In this document: positions 1 through 9,546 of the stretch, piece by piece
Position numbering within the stretch: the first letter of the stretch is position 1
How the letters are laid out: the number at the start of each line of letters is the position of its first letter
Assembly: GCA_963664935.2 (NCBI GenBank)
Contig: CAXXSE010000006.1
Coordinates: forward strand, 186,001-250,000
DNA from: G963664935 sp963664935
GTDB lineage: Bacteria > Pseudomonadota > Gammaproteobacteria > Methylococcales > G963664935
Direction of reading: 5' to 3'
Length of the DNA: 64,000 nt
Made by a program: the position numbers and the translations under genes
The notes under the pieces: model-generated
Seen by the model: the letters and a program-made list of their open reading frames with translations, nothing else
What the model was told of the DNA's origin: nothing
The model's database searches: none

Positions 1-1127
1 CGATTGGAAAAGGGGCGTCTAGAATGTTTTGGCAATTTTTTAGTCCAAAAACGAAATTTAAAGGCGCCGATCACATGCTTTAACATCGCGAACATGATTT
101 CAATGCGGGTTCTAGCACAATACAGTTCAACGGCATCAATGGCTGACAGCGTTAAATCGGAACTCATTAGAACCATTGGGCCTTTTGAGGTGACGGCGAG
201 AATAAATAACACCTGATCAGCGATGGGCCGCCATAACAGTGTAAGCGTCATAACCCGGATGGATTCGGTTTTACCGTAGACTTGACAGGTCACCGTCTCA
301 AACAAATGAAGGTGGTCGAAGCATTCTCTTAAACACACTTTCTCGCCATAGAGCGGCTGAGGTCCGGGTCGAGAGGCGGGTTTCGGTGGCGCGGGGAAAT
401 AACCCACATAGCTATTCTTGGCTTTGGCCAGCACCTCAACCCACCGCGCCTGATGCTGGATTGAATAATAGTGGCAAGCTCGAAATACGCCCCCGGTTGA
501 AAAAAAGGCATCCAACACCAAATAACACAGACAGTGATTCGTCACCGCAAAATGAATCGCCATGGCCACCAAGCGGTCGGTGAGCTTGATCCGACATGGA
601 TTATCGCGCTCGTCGTTCAACCCTAAATGAGCCCATCCCTGATGAATTTGAAGCTGCAAAGGACAACAAAAACAAGCGGATAACGACCCGATCAAGATGC
701 CAATGCTGCCCCAACATTGGGCCCGAAAATAGCCGGGTTTCGTTTGCGTCTCCGATGACTCGTGCATCGATACCACGCCGGGCATCTTGCGTCCATCTTT
801 GATCACCGCGGTATGGTCACCCAGAAGTATTGCTCGTCCAGCTACTTAAACGGATTTTCCTTGGCGATTCACAAAATCTTGCCAAGCATCGAGCAACGCC
901 CCATAGACATACGCTTTGGATCTAAAAAAACGGAGCAAGCGGTAATAACCAAGTTCATCTAATAGCCAGAAACGACACAACGACGTCACGCCGATCATTT
1001 CTCCTGCCCCCATAAATCCAATCACAATGGCGCAGAACAACAACCAAGTACTCGATCTGGAAAAAACGCTTTGAAAGCTTTCTAAACTCTGAGAAATATA
1101 CTGTTGCACGGGGTCTCCTCCTTCCAT
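1..1127 (-). pseudogene. IS4-family transposase, copy 1, inactivated by a nonsense codon
   Basis: The gene starts at 1127 with the same MEGGDPVQQY start as the two 480-residue copies. Its frame stops after 93 residues at a TAA (846-848). In both full copies the corresponding codon is GAA (Glu94 in KSVEVAG). The DNA downstream remains nearly identical to the intact copies up to the window edge, so the stop is a recent G-to-T substitution and not a divergent end. The truncated product lacks all catalytic DDE residues. The element could move only if another copy supplies transposase. Confidence 0.93.
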
Positions 1128-1363
1128 CTGTACTTCTACAAAGAAAAGAAGGATCCGTGTTTTTTTAGCAAATGTCTAGTCGTAATTATCGATTTCTATT
1201 TTCTACACTACTCATCTTTTATGAACACCAGTGGGCAATCTTAAAGCGCAGAGCTATCAATGGGTGATAAGACTTTCTTCCGTTGGTCGAGGTGACACAT
1301 CGAAAAAATGAATTCAGGGCCTGAATAGTTACGTCAAATCGGATAGAACTCGTGACTGACGAG
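1..1363 (-). mobile_element. IS4-family insertion sequence, copy 1, cut by the window edge
   Basis: This is the reverse complement of the 1799-bp elements at 13425-15223 and 25731-27529. Its transposase-start end lies at 1363, with the same terminal sequence CTCGTCAGTCACGAGTT read on the minus strand. By comparison with the full copies, about 436 bp lie beyond the left edge. It sits inside the reading frame of a PKD-repeat protein whose remainder starts at 1364. The target duplication cannot be checked because the other end is missing. Confidence 0.95.
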
Positions 1364-3866
1364 TTTCTAATGCAAAACCGATAGCAAACGCCGGGAACCC
1401 ACAAATGGTCATTGAAGGCGTCTCCGTTAGTTTGGATGGTACCGGATCCTCCGACCCGGAAGGCGATGATTTGGCCTACAATTGGGCCATTACAGTACCT
1501 CCTCAAGGCAGTACCGCGACCTTGTTGGGCTCAACTTCGGCCAACCCAAGTTTAATACCCGACACAGCCGGATTATTTACCATCGAACTGGTGGTCAATG
1601 ATGGTATGCAAAATAGTGCACCGGCCAGTGTGGCGGTAACCGCTGAAAAAGCCAACATCAAGCCCGTCGCCAACGCCGGTGCAAACAAAACCATTACCCA
1701 GGGTATCCTGGCCATGCTAGATGGAAGTTTGTCAAACGATATAGACGGTCCGGTTTCGCCATTGACATACAGCTGGACAGTAGTATCGATACCTACGGGT
1801 AGCACCGCCGTGTTGTCCAATCCAGCCGACGTCATGCCAACTTTTACCGCTGATCTGCTAGGCGCCTATGTATTTGAGCTTGTCGTCAACGATGGTTTGG
1901 ATAATAGTGTTTCAAGCAGTGTCACCATCACAGCTGAAGCGGGTAATGCAAAGCCTGTCGCCGACGCTGGAATGGACCAGGCGGTATTTTTAAACGATAA
2001 AGTCACTTTAGATGGCAGTGGCTCCACCGATGCCGACGCGAACGGTCTAACTTACAGTTGGGCTATCGTATCGTTGCCGCCCAATAGTACGGTAGTTTTG
2101 TCAGATTCAACCGTCGTTAACCCAACCTTTGTTCCAGATTCGGTGGGTCAATACGAAATCGAATTGACCGTAAATGATGGCCTTCTCGTCAGTGACCCAG
2201 ACATTGTTATCGTTACAGCCGGCCTGGTAAATACCAAACCCGTAGCCGATGCCGATGCGGACCAGGCGGTCCTTGAAGGTAACCCTGCCACCCTGGATGG
2301 CAGTGGATCGTCCGACGCTAATAACGATTCCTTGACCTACGCCTGGGCGATCATGGCGTCTCCCGAGGGGAGTAACGCGTCGCTATCCGAATCTAACGTG
2401 GTCATGCCTGCCTTAACAACCGATATGTCCGGTATCCATGTGGTAGCGCTCGTTGTTAACGATGGAACGGATGACAGTGAAGCGGATACCGTTATGGTCA
2501 TGGTCGGCGGAGAGAATACTGCCCCTGTAGCCAATGCCGGCGCAAACCAAACGGTTGTCGAAGGTAATAATGCTATGATGGACGGTAGCGCATCCGCCGA
2601 TGCGGATGGTAATGCTTTGACATTTAAGTGGTCGTTCACATCGTCACCGGTAAACGACCCCGATCCAATGCTAACCAATCCCGATACGGCAACGCCAACT
2701 TTTCCCGCCAATGTAACCGGTACCTACAGCGTCCAACTTATCGTCAATGACGGTACCGTTGACAGTGAACCAGCTACAGCGACAATCATGGTCGGTGACG
2801 GTAATACCCCACCGGTGGCCAGTGCCGGTCCTGACCAGGCTGTATTTTCAGAGGAGGAAGTGGCTTTAGACGGCAGCGCGTCCACCGATGCCGACGGTAA
2901 CCCGTTAACCTATAGCTGGACGATTACATCCATACCCCCGGGCAGTACCCACCGGCATTGTCCGATACGACGTTAGTCAAACCAAGCTTTGTAGCTACTG
3001 CGGTCGGGGATTATATCACGCAACTTACCGTCAATGACGGAAAGGTCGACAGCATGGTCGATACCGTGATTATCAGTGTGGACGCAGCTAACGTCAAACC
3101 AGTCGCTGATGCCGGGCCTGATCAGGCCGAGACCGTAGATATCGGGGTCACCCTGGATGGAAGTGTAAGTTCCGATGCGGACGGCGATACCCTGACGTTC
3201 AATTGGAGCTTCACGGTGGTACCGCAAGGTAGTAATACACCGCTATTCTCCGATTCGACCGCGGAAATGCCGAGCTTTGTCCCAGATGCTATCGGTGAAT
3301 ACGTCGCCCAGCTCATAGTCAACGATGGAATAGAGGATAGTGATGCGGATACGGTAATCATCAACGTCGAAATCGGTAATACAAGACCGTTAGCCGATGC
3401 CGGTATCGACCAGACGGTCATGGTCAATGACACCGTCACAGTAGATGGTAGTGGATCCGCCGATGCTGATAACGATGATGTTTTGACTTATCGTTGGACG
3501 ATCAATACTCAGCCGGACGCAAGTAATCTTTCGGTTAACCTGGTTGATTTGACAACGGCCCAATTGGTCTTCCAAGCCGACGCAGTCGGTGAATATGTTT
3601 TCCAACTTATCGTCAACGACGGAATGGTCGATAGTTTGCCCGACACGATGATGGTTACGGTTAACGCTGACATCGTAGAAGTTCAAATCGTTGAGGAACC
3701 AATCGCGGAAACACCGTTAGAGCAGGATCCGGAACCATCGGTTAATCAAGGAGAGACACTTGCTGAATCCGATGCCAACTTTATAAAACTTGTTACAATG
3801 TTCATGGAGTTGTTGAATATGCTGGTGCTGGCAATAGCATTCATCCTGGCGTCATTGCAAATGTAA
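1364..3866 (+). pseudogene. PKD-repeat surface protein, 5' end removed by IS and frameshifted
   Basis: The frame runs directly out of the IS end at 1364 with no start codon of its own, so the N-terminus lies beyond copy 1. About eight repeats of roughly 95 residues follow. Each opens with a variant of N-x-K-P-V-A-D-A-G and contains TLDGSGSxDxDG, LTYSW and VNDG, typical of PKD/Ig-like beta-sandwich domains in exported adhesins and surface proteins. Within the sixth repeat, near 2950, one base is missing. One frame stops at 2976 and the next opens at 2958 with SDTTLVKPSF, the expected continuation. The C-terminus has an acidic linker and one hydrophobic segment (about 3780-3860), perhaps a membrane anchor. 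It has no recognisable PEP-CTERM signal. Probably a non-functional cell-surface protein. Confidence 0.8.
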
Positions 3867-3889
3867 GGTTGAATCGTCGGTCAGGAATA

Positions 3890-3913
3890 GTGGCGTCCGT
3901 TTACGGGCGCCAC
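3890..3913 (+). terminator. Stem-loop after the PKD gene
   Basis: GTGGCGTCCG and CGGGCGCCAC form a strong stem with one G-T pair around a four-base TTTA loop, 24 bp after the PKD stop. There is no T tract, so it may act as a weak or Rho-assisted terminator or as mRNA 3' protection. Confidence 0.4.
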
Positions 3914-3998
3914 GAACCCAGTGGATCATGGAATAGGATTGGCGGAAAGGTATGTCACGATTATCTGGTGCCCATGATAACGCTCTAGGAGGCTTCAG

Positions 3999-4384
3999 AT
4001 GCAAATAAAAAAAATATCCTTAGTACCTTTCTGGTCTTTTTTGTTTTTTTTACACTGACTCATTCCGTCTTGGCAGGCGACCAGTGGCAAGGCAGCCAGT
4101 TGTCTCCGGTAACTATCGAAACGGCACAAACGGCAACCCGCCACTATCATCTTTGTCTGGACAAAGAAATTAAGCACATTGTTCTGGCGGGTAAAGATTC
4201 GAGAGCTGTTACGGATTTGGTTTTGAAAAAGTGCGAATCCGCATTGGCGCCTATTCGGAGCGCATTCGCGAAAGAAAACGTACTGCCGGTGGTTACAAAC
4301 CGATATTTACGCAGGAAACGGACACAAGCCGCAAGAAGCGTATTGCGTGCCGTGATGTTAGCTCAATCCACACTACCCCGTTGA
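3999..4384 (+). pseudogene. Small secreted protein of unknown function, out of frame at an A8 tract
   Basis: A good ribosome site (AGGAGG at 3987-3992) precedes ATG at 3999. That frame reads MQIKK and soon hits a stop. If one more A were read in the A8 run at 4007-4014, it would continue as N-I-L-S-T-F-L-V-F-F-V and on to VLAG. This is a textbook signal peptide joined to a mature part of about 105 residues. The mature part has two cysteines (in YHLCLD and LKKCES) and a basic C-terminus, and I do not recognise it. Read as it stands, the only start for the mature part is a TTG at 4070 without a signal peptide. A minus-one slip at A-AAA-AAA would restore the full protein, as would a sequencing correction. 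Confidence 0.6.
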
Positions 4385-4436
4385 CGAATTTCAGGGGTGA
4401 ACTGAACAGTTACGGCATCGTGCTGAATAGTTTCTC

Positions 4437-5342
4437 CTAAACAATTTCATCCCATAACCATGCGGCTCCGCGAACACCGCTGGAATCCCCGTGTTTCGCG
4501 GGTACTAACGCGGTACTGACATGATCTGAGAAAACAAATTTCCGCCAGATGTCCGGTACGTTTTGGTAAAACCGTCGACAATTGGATAATCCTCCACCCA
4601 TCACAATGACATCGGGATCAAGAATATTAATGACGTGAGCGAGTGCCCGCGCCAAGCGGTTTTCGTAATGCTCTAGGCTTTTATCGCACTCTTGGTCGCC
4701 CTGTAAGGCTTTAACGGTTATGGCTTCGGCGGATATTTTCGAACCTGTCCGAGTTCGATGCATCAAAGACAGTGCTGGACCCGACAAAAATGTTTCTATA
4801 CATCCAAGTCTCCCACAATAACAGGATGGCCCCGGGTATTCGTCGGTTGTTAACCAAGGTAATGGATTATGCCCCCATTCACCTGCTATTGCGTTCGGAC
4901 CATTTAAAAGTTTTCCATTTACAACGATTCCGGCGCCTACTCCGGTTCCTAAAATAATGCCGAACACGACCTTAAAGCCCACCGCATTTCCATCCACGGA
5001 TTCCGACAAGGCAAAACAATCCGCATCGTTGGCAATTCTAAGGCGGCGTTTTAACAATCGCTCAAGATCTTGGACTATTGGTTTGCCGTTCAACCAGGTT
5101 GAATTGGCATTTTTTAGGATTCCTTTGACTCTGGAAATCGCCCCCGGCGCACCAATACCTATTGTCGCGGTGCATCCTTGGGTATATTCAACATCATCGA
5201 CCAGGCTTTTTATCGCATTCAAGGTGGCTTGGTAATCGCCGACTGGCGTTGGTTTGCGATTTCTCAAAATGACATCGCCTTTAGGGGACAAAGCAATGAT
5301 TTCGATTTTCGTTCCGCCTAAGTCAATACCAATTTGGATCAT
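4437..5342 (-). CDS. mak: Fructokinase, ROK family
   Basis: ATP-dependent sugar kinase that phosphorylates fructose (and, in E. coli Mak, mannose) at C6 in the cytoplasm. The 301 residues match the family length. The N-terminal phosphate-binding motif GIDLGGTK lies at residues 4-11. NANSTWLNG and the catalytic region ANDADCFALSE follow, then AGEWGHNPLPW. The ROK zinc motif CYCGRLGCIE is near residue 180, and NILDPDVIVMGGG and KHGDSSGVRGAAWLW close the protein. The last segments are nearly word-for-word those of E. coli Mak, which supports fructokinase over glucokinase or NagK. It appears to be a single-gene unit, convergent with the secreted-protein remnant. Confidence 0.93.
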   Translation of the reverse strand: MIQIGIDLGGTKIEIIALSPKGDVILRNRKPTPVGDYQATLNAIKSLVDDVEYTQGCTATIGIGAPGAISRVKGILKNANSTWLNGKPIVQDLERLLKRRLRIANDADCFALSESVDGNAVGFKVVFGIILGTGVGAGIVVNGKLLNGPNAIAGEWGHNPLPWLTTDEYPGPSCYCGRLGCIETFLSGPALSLMHRTRTGSKISAEAITVKALQGDQECDKSLEHYENRLARALAHVINILDPDVIVMGGGLSNCRRFYQNVPDIWRKFVFSDHVSTALVPAKHGDSSGVRGAAWLWDEIV

Positions 5343-5677
5343 AAATGTAATTCCCTAACTAAATTTCGGAGTTCATTTTACGCTCAAATAAAGCCAAGTA
5401 GGCATGATTTATAGGGCTTCAAGCCTTAGCGTCTTAGGGTCAAGTCGCAAGGCTTGAACAAAAAAAGCATTGTTTGTGTGCTTCAATGGTTTCCAATATT
5501 AGCCTGACATATAGGGATATCGTGACGACAACTTCTTTTCGAAAGTGGCTGTAGACACGTAGGATAAGTTACGAAAACAACGAACCGGACTCAATCGAAT
5601 TATTCTTAAACAAGCGGCGGATGGCGCTTCGCTTGAGAACCCCGTGAAAAGTAAGTCAATAACCAATTTCAAGTAGT
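5343..5677. other. Intergenic stretch without a gene
   Basis: No convincing coding frame. It holds a 10-bp perfect inverted repeat (TTCAAGCCTT 5418-5427 and AAGGCTTGAA 5449-5458). A short sequence around 5498-5515 (TTAGCCTGACATATAGGG) recurs at 10109-10126. It also contains the upstream region of mak. Confidence 0.5.
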
Positions 5678-6472
5678 CTACGGTTTTACTGCTTTAATAA
5701 AAAGCCCGCCACGAAATGATTTAATACCACATAGCTGGCCTACAAGATCGAAAACAAACAGTATTCGTCCTATCCAACCAGACATGTCACCCCTTGGAAT
5801 AAAGCGCCAAAAACCCCAATCAACTTCCTCAAGCTTGGTCTGATTAATATGATTGAGGAGTTCCTCACGATTTAAAAACACATCACTACTCAGATGCCGA
5901 GTGTTGTAGCCGAGTAGGGGAGCGAGGCAGGTGTACCAAAAATAGTCGCCATTGGGCGTCAGACAAACAAAAGCGCCCTGTGGTTTGAGTACCCGATCGA
6001 CCTGTCTTAATACCGCCAGTTTATTGGGTATGTGTTCCAAAGTACCGATGCATAAAACCGCATCGACGCTGCTATTGGTTATGGTAGAAAGCTTTTCGGC
6101 GTAGTCAACGGACAAACGGATACGGGTTTTAGCGGGATGGTGTTGCTGTTTTTTTTCGGCCTCACGAATCATATTCGGCGATAAATCCGTACCTACCAAA
6201 AAGTCGAATTCATCGGTCAATTCAAATAAATGTAAACCCGTACCACAACCAATTTCCACTAAAGCTCCACGCTTGACGCCTTGCAACAGGCGGCGTACGA
6301 TGCCGAGCCGATAGCGCAGTAATCGGTCAGCCTTGCCGTGGAATTCGACATAGTGCTCCGCTACTTGATCGAAAAAGGTGCGAATCTCCTGATGGTTCTG
6401 GACAAGGCGAGTCTTTAACCGAGGCTTCGATTTAAAAGGCGCCTTGATTTTAAGAAAACAGCTTTTAAGCAT
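5678..6472 (-). CDS. Class I SAM-dependent methyltransferase, substrate unknown
   Basis: 264 residues with a Rossmann-type methyltransferase fold. Motif I is VEIGCGTGLHLFEL near residue 73, with the acidic residue after strand beta 2 in GTDLSPNMIREAE. A post-I segment SVDAVLCIGTLEHIPNKLAVLRQV follows, then VLKPQGAFVCLTPNGDYFWY. This is the Methyltransf_11/UbiE-like pattern. The C-terminal part is not diagnostic and ends in a short hydrophobic stretch, so the acceptor (lipid, sugar or quinone) cannot be named. The gene lies between the fructokinase and an IS630 element. A glycosyltransferase follows the IS, so an envelope polysaccharide or lipid role is possible but is only inference. Confidence 0.75.
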   Translation of the reverse strand: MLKSCFLKIKAPFKSKPRLKTRLVQNHQEIRTFFDQVAEHYVEFHGKADRLLRYRLGIVRRLLQGVKRGALVEIGCGTGLHLFELTDEFDFLVGTDLSPNMIREAEKKQQHHPAKTRIRLSVDYAEKLSTITNSSVDAVLCIGTLEHIPNKLAVLRQVDRVLKPQGAFVCLTPNGDYFWYTCLAPLLGYNTRHLSSDVFLNREELLNHINQTKLEEVDWGFWRFIPRGDMSGWIGRILFVFDLVGQLCGIKSFRGGLFIKAVKP

Positions 6473-6514
6473 CTTATCGTAGGCCGGTTTAGGCGCGCAT
6501 CAATATGTTATCTA

Positions 6515-7742
6515 GTACTCCGTCAATGTTGTATTGACGGGTATAGTGATTTCAATTTTATCCGTGCATCGGCGGTGGTAAAGCGCCAGTTTACAAATAC
6601 CGCTTTTTGATTTCTTTGTTTTTGCCATGCGTTTATTTCAGTTCGTAATGTGCTTTGATCAGCTATTCTTCGATCAAGACACTGACGACTTAACACCCCA
6701 ATCTCTATTTCTGCCATATCAAGCCAACTGCCATGCTTTGGCGTGTAATGAATTTCCAGCCTTTCTGCAATTCGACGTGCTTCCTCGGGTGCAAACGCTT
6801 CATACAGTGATCCTAATTTATGCGTGTTTAAGTTATCCATTACTAAAATGATTTTTTTATCGGGGTAGTGTTCATCTACTAATTCCTTAATGAGATGTGC
6901 CCAGTCCACTTTAGTATGCCGGTTTGTGACCTTGACATGCCTCCAGCCCTCAAGCGGTGCGAATAGCATAAACAGATTACTGACGCCATTTCGTTCATAT
7001 TCAAAATCATATATTTCAGATTCTCCAGAACGCATCGGTAACGGGGTACGCGTTTCTTTTGTATGCTGCTTGCTCGTTTCATCCATACACACCAAAACCT
7101 CATCTTGTGTAAAAGGACGTTGATAGACCTCTAATATATATTCCATTGCACACACGAAGTCTGCATTAGATTTAGGCGGAATGCACCAGCATTGTTTTAG
7201 CCACGGTTTGAGTTCGTTTTTTTTAGTGTCTGCCTAATCGTTTCATGGCTTATGCTCTCTGTTATAGTGCATTCAACTAATCGTTCAGAGAGTAGCCGTA
7301 ATGTCCAATCTACCCGTCCCTCCGGAGCTTGCGAACAGGCTGTTGCAACTAAAAAGGCTTCTCCTGCTCCATCCAGATTTTTTGATCGGTATCTTTTTTG
7401 AGGCTTTGGATTAACGGCACTCCCCAATCCTTCTTCTACAAATCGCTTTCGCACGCGTTCAATACTTCGTAGGCTTGTACCCAATGCCCTGGCTATTTCT
7501 TTATCCTTTTTTTTACCCTCAGAACTGGTTTCGTCGCTAAGTAACAAAATTCGAGCGTGGGTCTGTTTATGTGCTGCAGCTTTTCCTTTTGATACAATCT
7601 CTTTTAGCTCAAGCCTTTCTTCGTTCGTTAAATTAACGCGGTAGATTTTTGCGGACATGTTTAGCGTTTGGGTTTCAATTGCTTAGAATTAAAACCTAAC
7701 ATTCTACTTTAATTAATCGTCAATACAACATTGACAGACTAC
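6515..7742 (-). mobile_element. IS630-family insertion sequence
   Basis: 1228-bp element with inverted ends that begin GTACTCCGTCAATG on the left and GTAGTCTGTCAATG on the right, read inward. The shared core GTCAATGTTGTATTGAC is itself a palindrome. TA dinucleotides flank both ends (6513-6514 and 7743-7744), the TA target duplication expected for IS630/mariner elements. It carries one transposase gene on the minus strand, split between two frames. Confidence 0.93.
6523..7658 (-). CDS. IS630-family transposase in two overlapping frames, likely minus-one frameshift
   Basis: The upstream frame (7197-7658, 153 residues) is the helix-turn-helix DNA-binding half. The downstream frame (in the 6523-7200 region) is the DDE half, with CMDETS, VMDNLNTH and a Glu in WLDMAEIEIG. 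They join at CTA-AAA-AAA-ACG, positions 7209-7217 on the minus strand. A minus-one slip on the heptamer A-AAA-AAA gives LKKNELKPWLKQCWCIPPKS, the normal IS630 sequence across the junction. Several IS630 elements are known to express transposase by frameshifting at such A-rich sites, so this is more likely programmed than a lesion. The upstream half alone could act as a DNA-binding repressor. Confidence 0.88.
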
Positions 7743-7744
7743 TA

Positions 7745-7980
7745 GGAGGCTGTCCGAGAATAGAAGTCGTAGCGAGGGAAAGCGGTTTTTGAGGCCATTT
7801 TTTCGATTAAATGAGGCGAATACTTGCTGTATTTAACGACAAATCCGCCTGGAGCGGGTTTGGACCGATGAAAGCGGCCCGTAGGTGTGAAATATAGGGA
7901 TGTATTTCATCAATTTTATCGGGAAAATGGGCCAAAATCCGCTTTTCCGTAGTAGGCTCTCTATTCTCGGACAGCCTTCT
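7745..7980. mobile_element. MITE-like element with 18-bp terminal inverted repeats
   Basis: The 18-bp sequence AGGCTGTCCGAGAATAGA at 7747-7764 is repeated exactly in inverse orientation at 7960-7977. They enclose about 195 bp with no coding capacity. CTA precedes and follows the element, consistent with a TA duplication. It lies directly beside the IS630 right end. Its terminal sequence differs from that of the IS630, so a different transposase mobilised it. Confidence 0.75.
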
Positions 7981-8024
7981 AGGTTGGGCGCGCCGTCACC
8001 CAACGTATAGGTTGGCAATCAATA

Positions 8025-9080
8025 ATGAGCCCAATGTCTATTGCATTCATCCATCCACCACTAGCAGCTTTTCCATCCGGAGGGAATCATTACAATGAGA
8101 AAATCCTTCAACACGCAAAACGAAACAACTTCCCCATAGATTCGCTATCCGTAGAAGAAAACCGTCCACTTAAAGAGGTATTTTCCGAGATCGACCCCGA
8201 AAAATACCGTCTAATTGTATTAGACAGTTTGTTCATATCGGCTTTTCATCATGGCAAACCACCTCGCATTGAAACACCCATAGCGCTATTGTTGCATGAT
8301 TTGCCATCCCAAAATCCAATGCTTACGTTTGCCCAACGGAAGACCACGGAAACAGCCGAAAAAACCGCCATGGCGCTGGCTGACCGATTCATTGTGACTG
8401 GAGGCTCTCTCAAAACTATACTCCTCGGCCGCTATCCTGAAAAGCTGACTTGGCTTTGCGAACCAGGCGTTGACCCAATCTTTCGGAATGTTCTTGAGGC
8501 CGACAACCAAAATAGCTTTAGCAACCCGGTGCAATGGTTAACGGTGGCCAATCTGATTCCTCGAAAAAATTACCTGGGAATATTGAAAATAGCTGAACGC
8601 CTGTCCTATCAAAGCTGGCACTGGCATATCGTTGGTGATGAAACTCTGGATGGTGCTTGTGCGAGCGCATTCCGCCAGGAAATCAATCGCCTTAATTTGA
8701 GCCTGCGTATTACGATACACGGCCCATTAATGCGACAACGGATAGTCTCTTTGATGAAAAAAACCGATATCTTTGTTTTCGGGAGTGTCTATGAAACCTA
8801 CGGGATGGTTCTGGCTGAAGCAAGCGCTATGAATATACCCATAGTGGCAATGTGTGTTGGCGAAGCGGAAAGGCTTATACGACATGGGGAAACGGGTTAT
8901 TTAGCAGGTTATGGCGAATGGGATCGTTTTGAAGGTTATTTATCGGAATTGACGGAAGATTCGCAACTTCGGTACCAGTTCAGAAACTGTCAGAGGTCGA
9001 CGCCACGAAGGTGGGAGCAATCATTTGTTGCTTTTTCAAAGGCTTGCTTTCTACCGTGTAACCGCAATGCCGCGCATTGA
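8025..9080 (+). CDS. Glycosyltransferase family 4 (GT-B fold)
   Basis: Cytoplasmic or membrane-associated transferase of a nucleotide-activated sugar. The N-terminal half begins IAFIHPPLAAFPSGG, with the glycine-rich donor/acceptor loop of GT4 enzymes. A central WLTVANLIPRKNYLGIL corresponds to the usual 'vgrl..rKg' strand-loop near residue 175. The nucleotide-sugar site FVFGSVYETYGMVLAEASA (E-x7-E) is near residue 245, followed by IPIVAMCVGEAERLI and a GETGYLA loop. At 351 residues it is close to the family size. ATG at 8025 and a second ATG at 8034 are both possible starts. The IS630 and MITE sit directly upstream and may have separated it from an operon with the methyltransferase. Sugar specificity is unknown. 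Confidence 0.8.
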   Translation: MSPMSIAFIHPPLAAFPSGGNHYNEKILQHAKRNNFPIDSLSVEENRPLKEVFSEIDPEKYRLIVLDSLFISAFHHGKPPRIETPIALLLHDLPSQNPMLTFAQRKTTETAEKTAMALADRFIVTGGSLKTILLGRYPEKLTWLCEPGVDPIFRNVLEADNQNSFSNPVQWLTVANLIPRKNYLGILKIAERLSYQSWHWHIVGDETLDGACASAFRQEINRLNLSLRITIHGPLMRQRIVSLMKKTDIFVFGSVYETYGMVLAEASAMNIPIVAMCVGEAERLIRHGETGYLAGYGEWDRFEGYLSELTEDSQLRYQFRNCQRSTPRRWEQSFVAFSKACFLPCNRNAAH

Positions 9081-9259
9081 CTGCGTTCTTGCTTTGGATT
9101 CTCAACGTGCAAGTTCGCTTTCGCCTCCAAACCTTTGCGCGCCTTGTCAGCAGGCAACCATCAGCTAATACTGAGGTGAGAATTAAGGGCTATAAAGTCT
9201 GGATACGGGTCAAAGAACTCGTTGAAAGATCAAACGAGTCTGCCTTTCCTTGATTCTGA

Positions 9260-9297
9260 TTGACGCAATAATAAGTAGGTGTAATACTATTATTATT
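9260..9297 (+). promoter_or_regulatory. Promoter with overlapping inverted repeat ahead of vapBC
   Basis: TTGACG (9260-9265) and TAATAC (9282-9287) are 16 bp apart, fitting a sigma-70 promoter. They are overlapped by an imperfect inverted repeat, AATAATAAGTA (9267-9277) and TACTATTATTATT (9285-9297). VapB antitoxins usually bind such palindromes over their own promoter, so autorepression is likely. Confidence 0.55.
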
Positions 9298-9318
9298 CTT
9301 ACTTTTTAGGATAATAGC

Positions 9319-9546
9319 ATGTTAATTACAGCAAAAGGCCAGATTACGATACCTAAAGAATTTCGTGAAGCGCTTGGATTATTGCCGCACACCAATGTTG
9401 AGTTCGAGAGCGTGGGCGATGAGTTGCGTGTGCGAAAAGCCAAAACACAATCGGTCCGGGGAAGACGATTGATTGAAGCGATGGCGGGCAAAAGCACTGT
9501 CACCATGAGCACCGATGAAATTATGCAACTTACTCGCGAAGCATAA
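9319..9546 (+). CDS. vapB: Antitoxin of the AbrB/MazE type (VapB)
   Basis: 75-residue protein. Its first half, TAKGQITIPKEFREALGL, is the SpoVT/AbrB swapped-hairpin DNA-binding domain. The second half is a charged toxin-neutralising tail with RKAKTQSVRGRRLIEAMAGK. It overlaps the PIN-domain toxin gene by one base (TAATG at 9544-9548), the usual antitoxin-toxin arrangement that couples translation. Because the toxin downstream is frameshifted, the antitoxin may be retained only as a repressor or may be decaying too. Confidence 0.85.
   Translation: MLITAKGQITIPKEFREALGLLPHTNVEFESVGDELRVRKAKTQSVRGRRLIEAMAGKSTVTMSTDEIMQLTREA

Noticed and set aside
5418..5458. 10-bp perfect inverted repeat as a terminator
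   Set aside because: A 21-base loop and no T tract following it on either strand; an A run follows on the plus strand.
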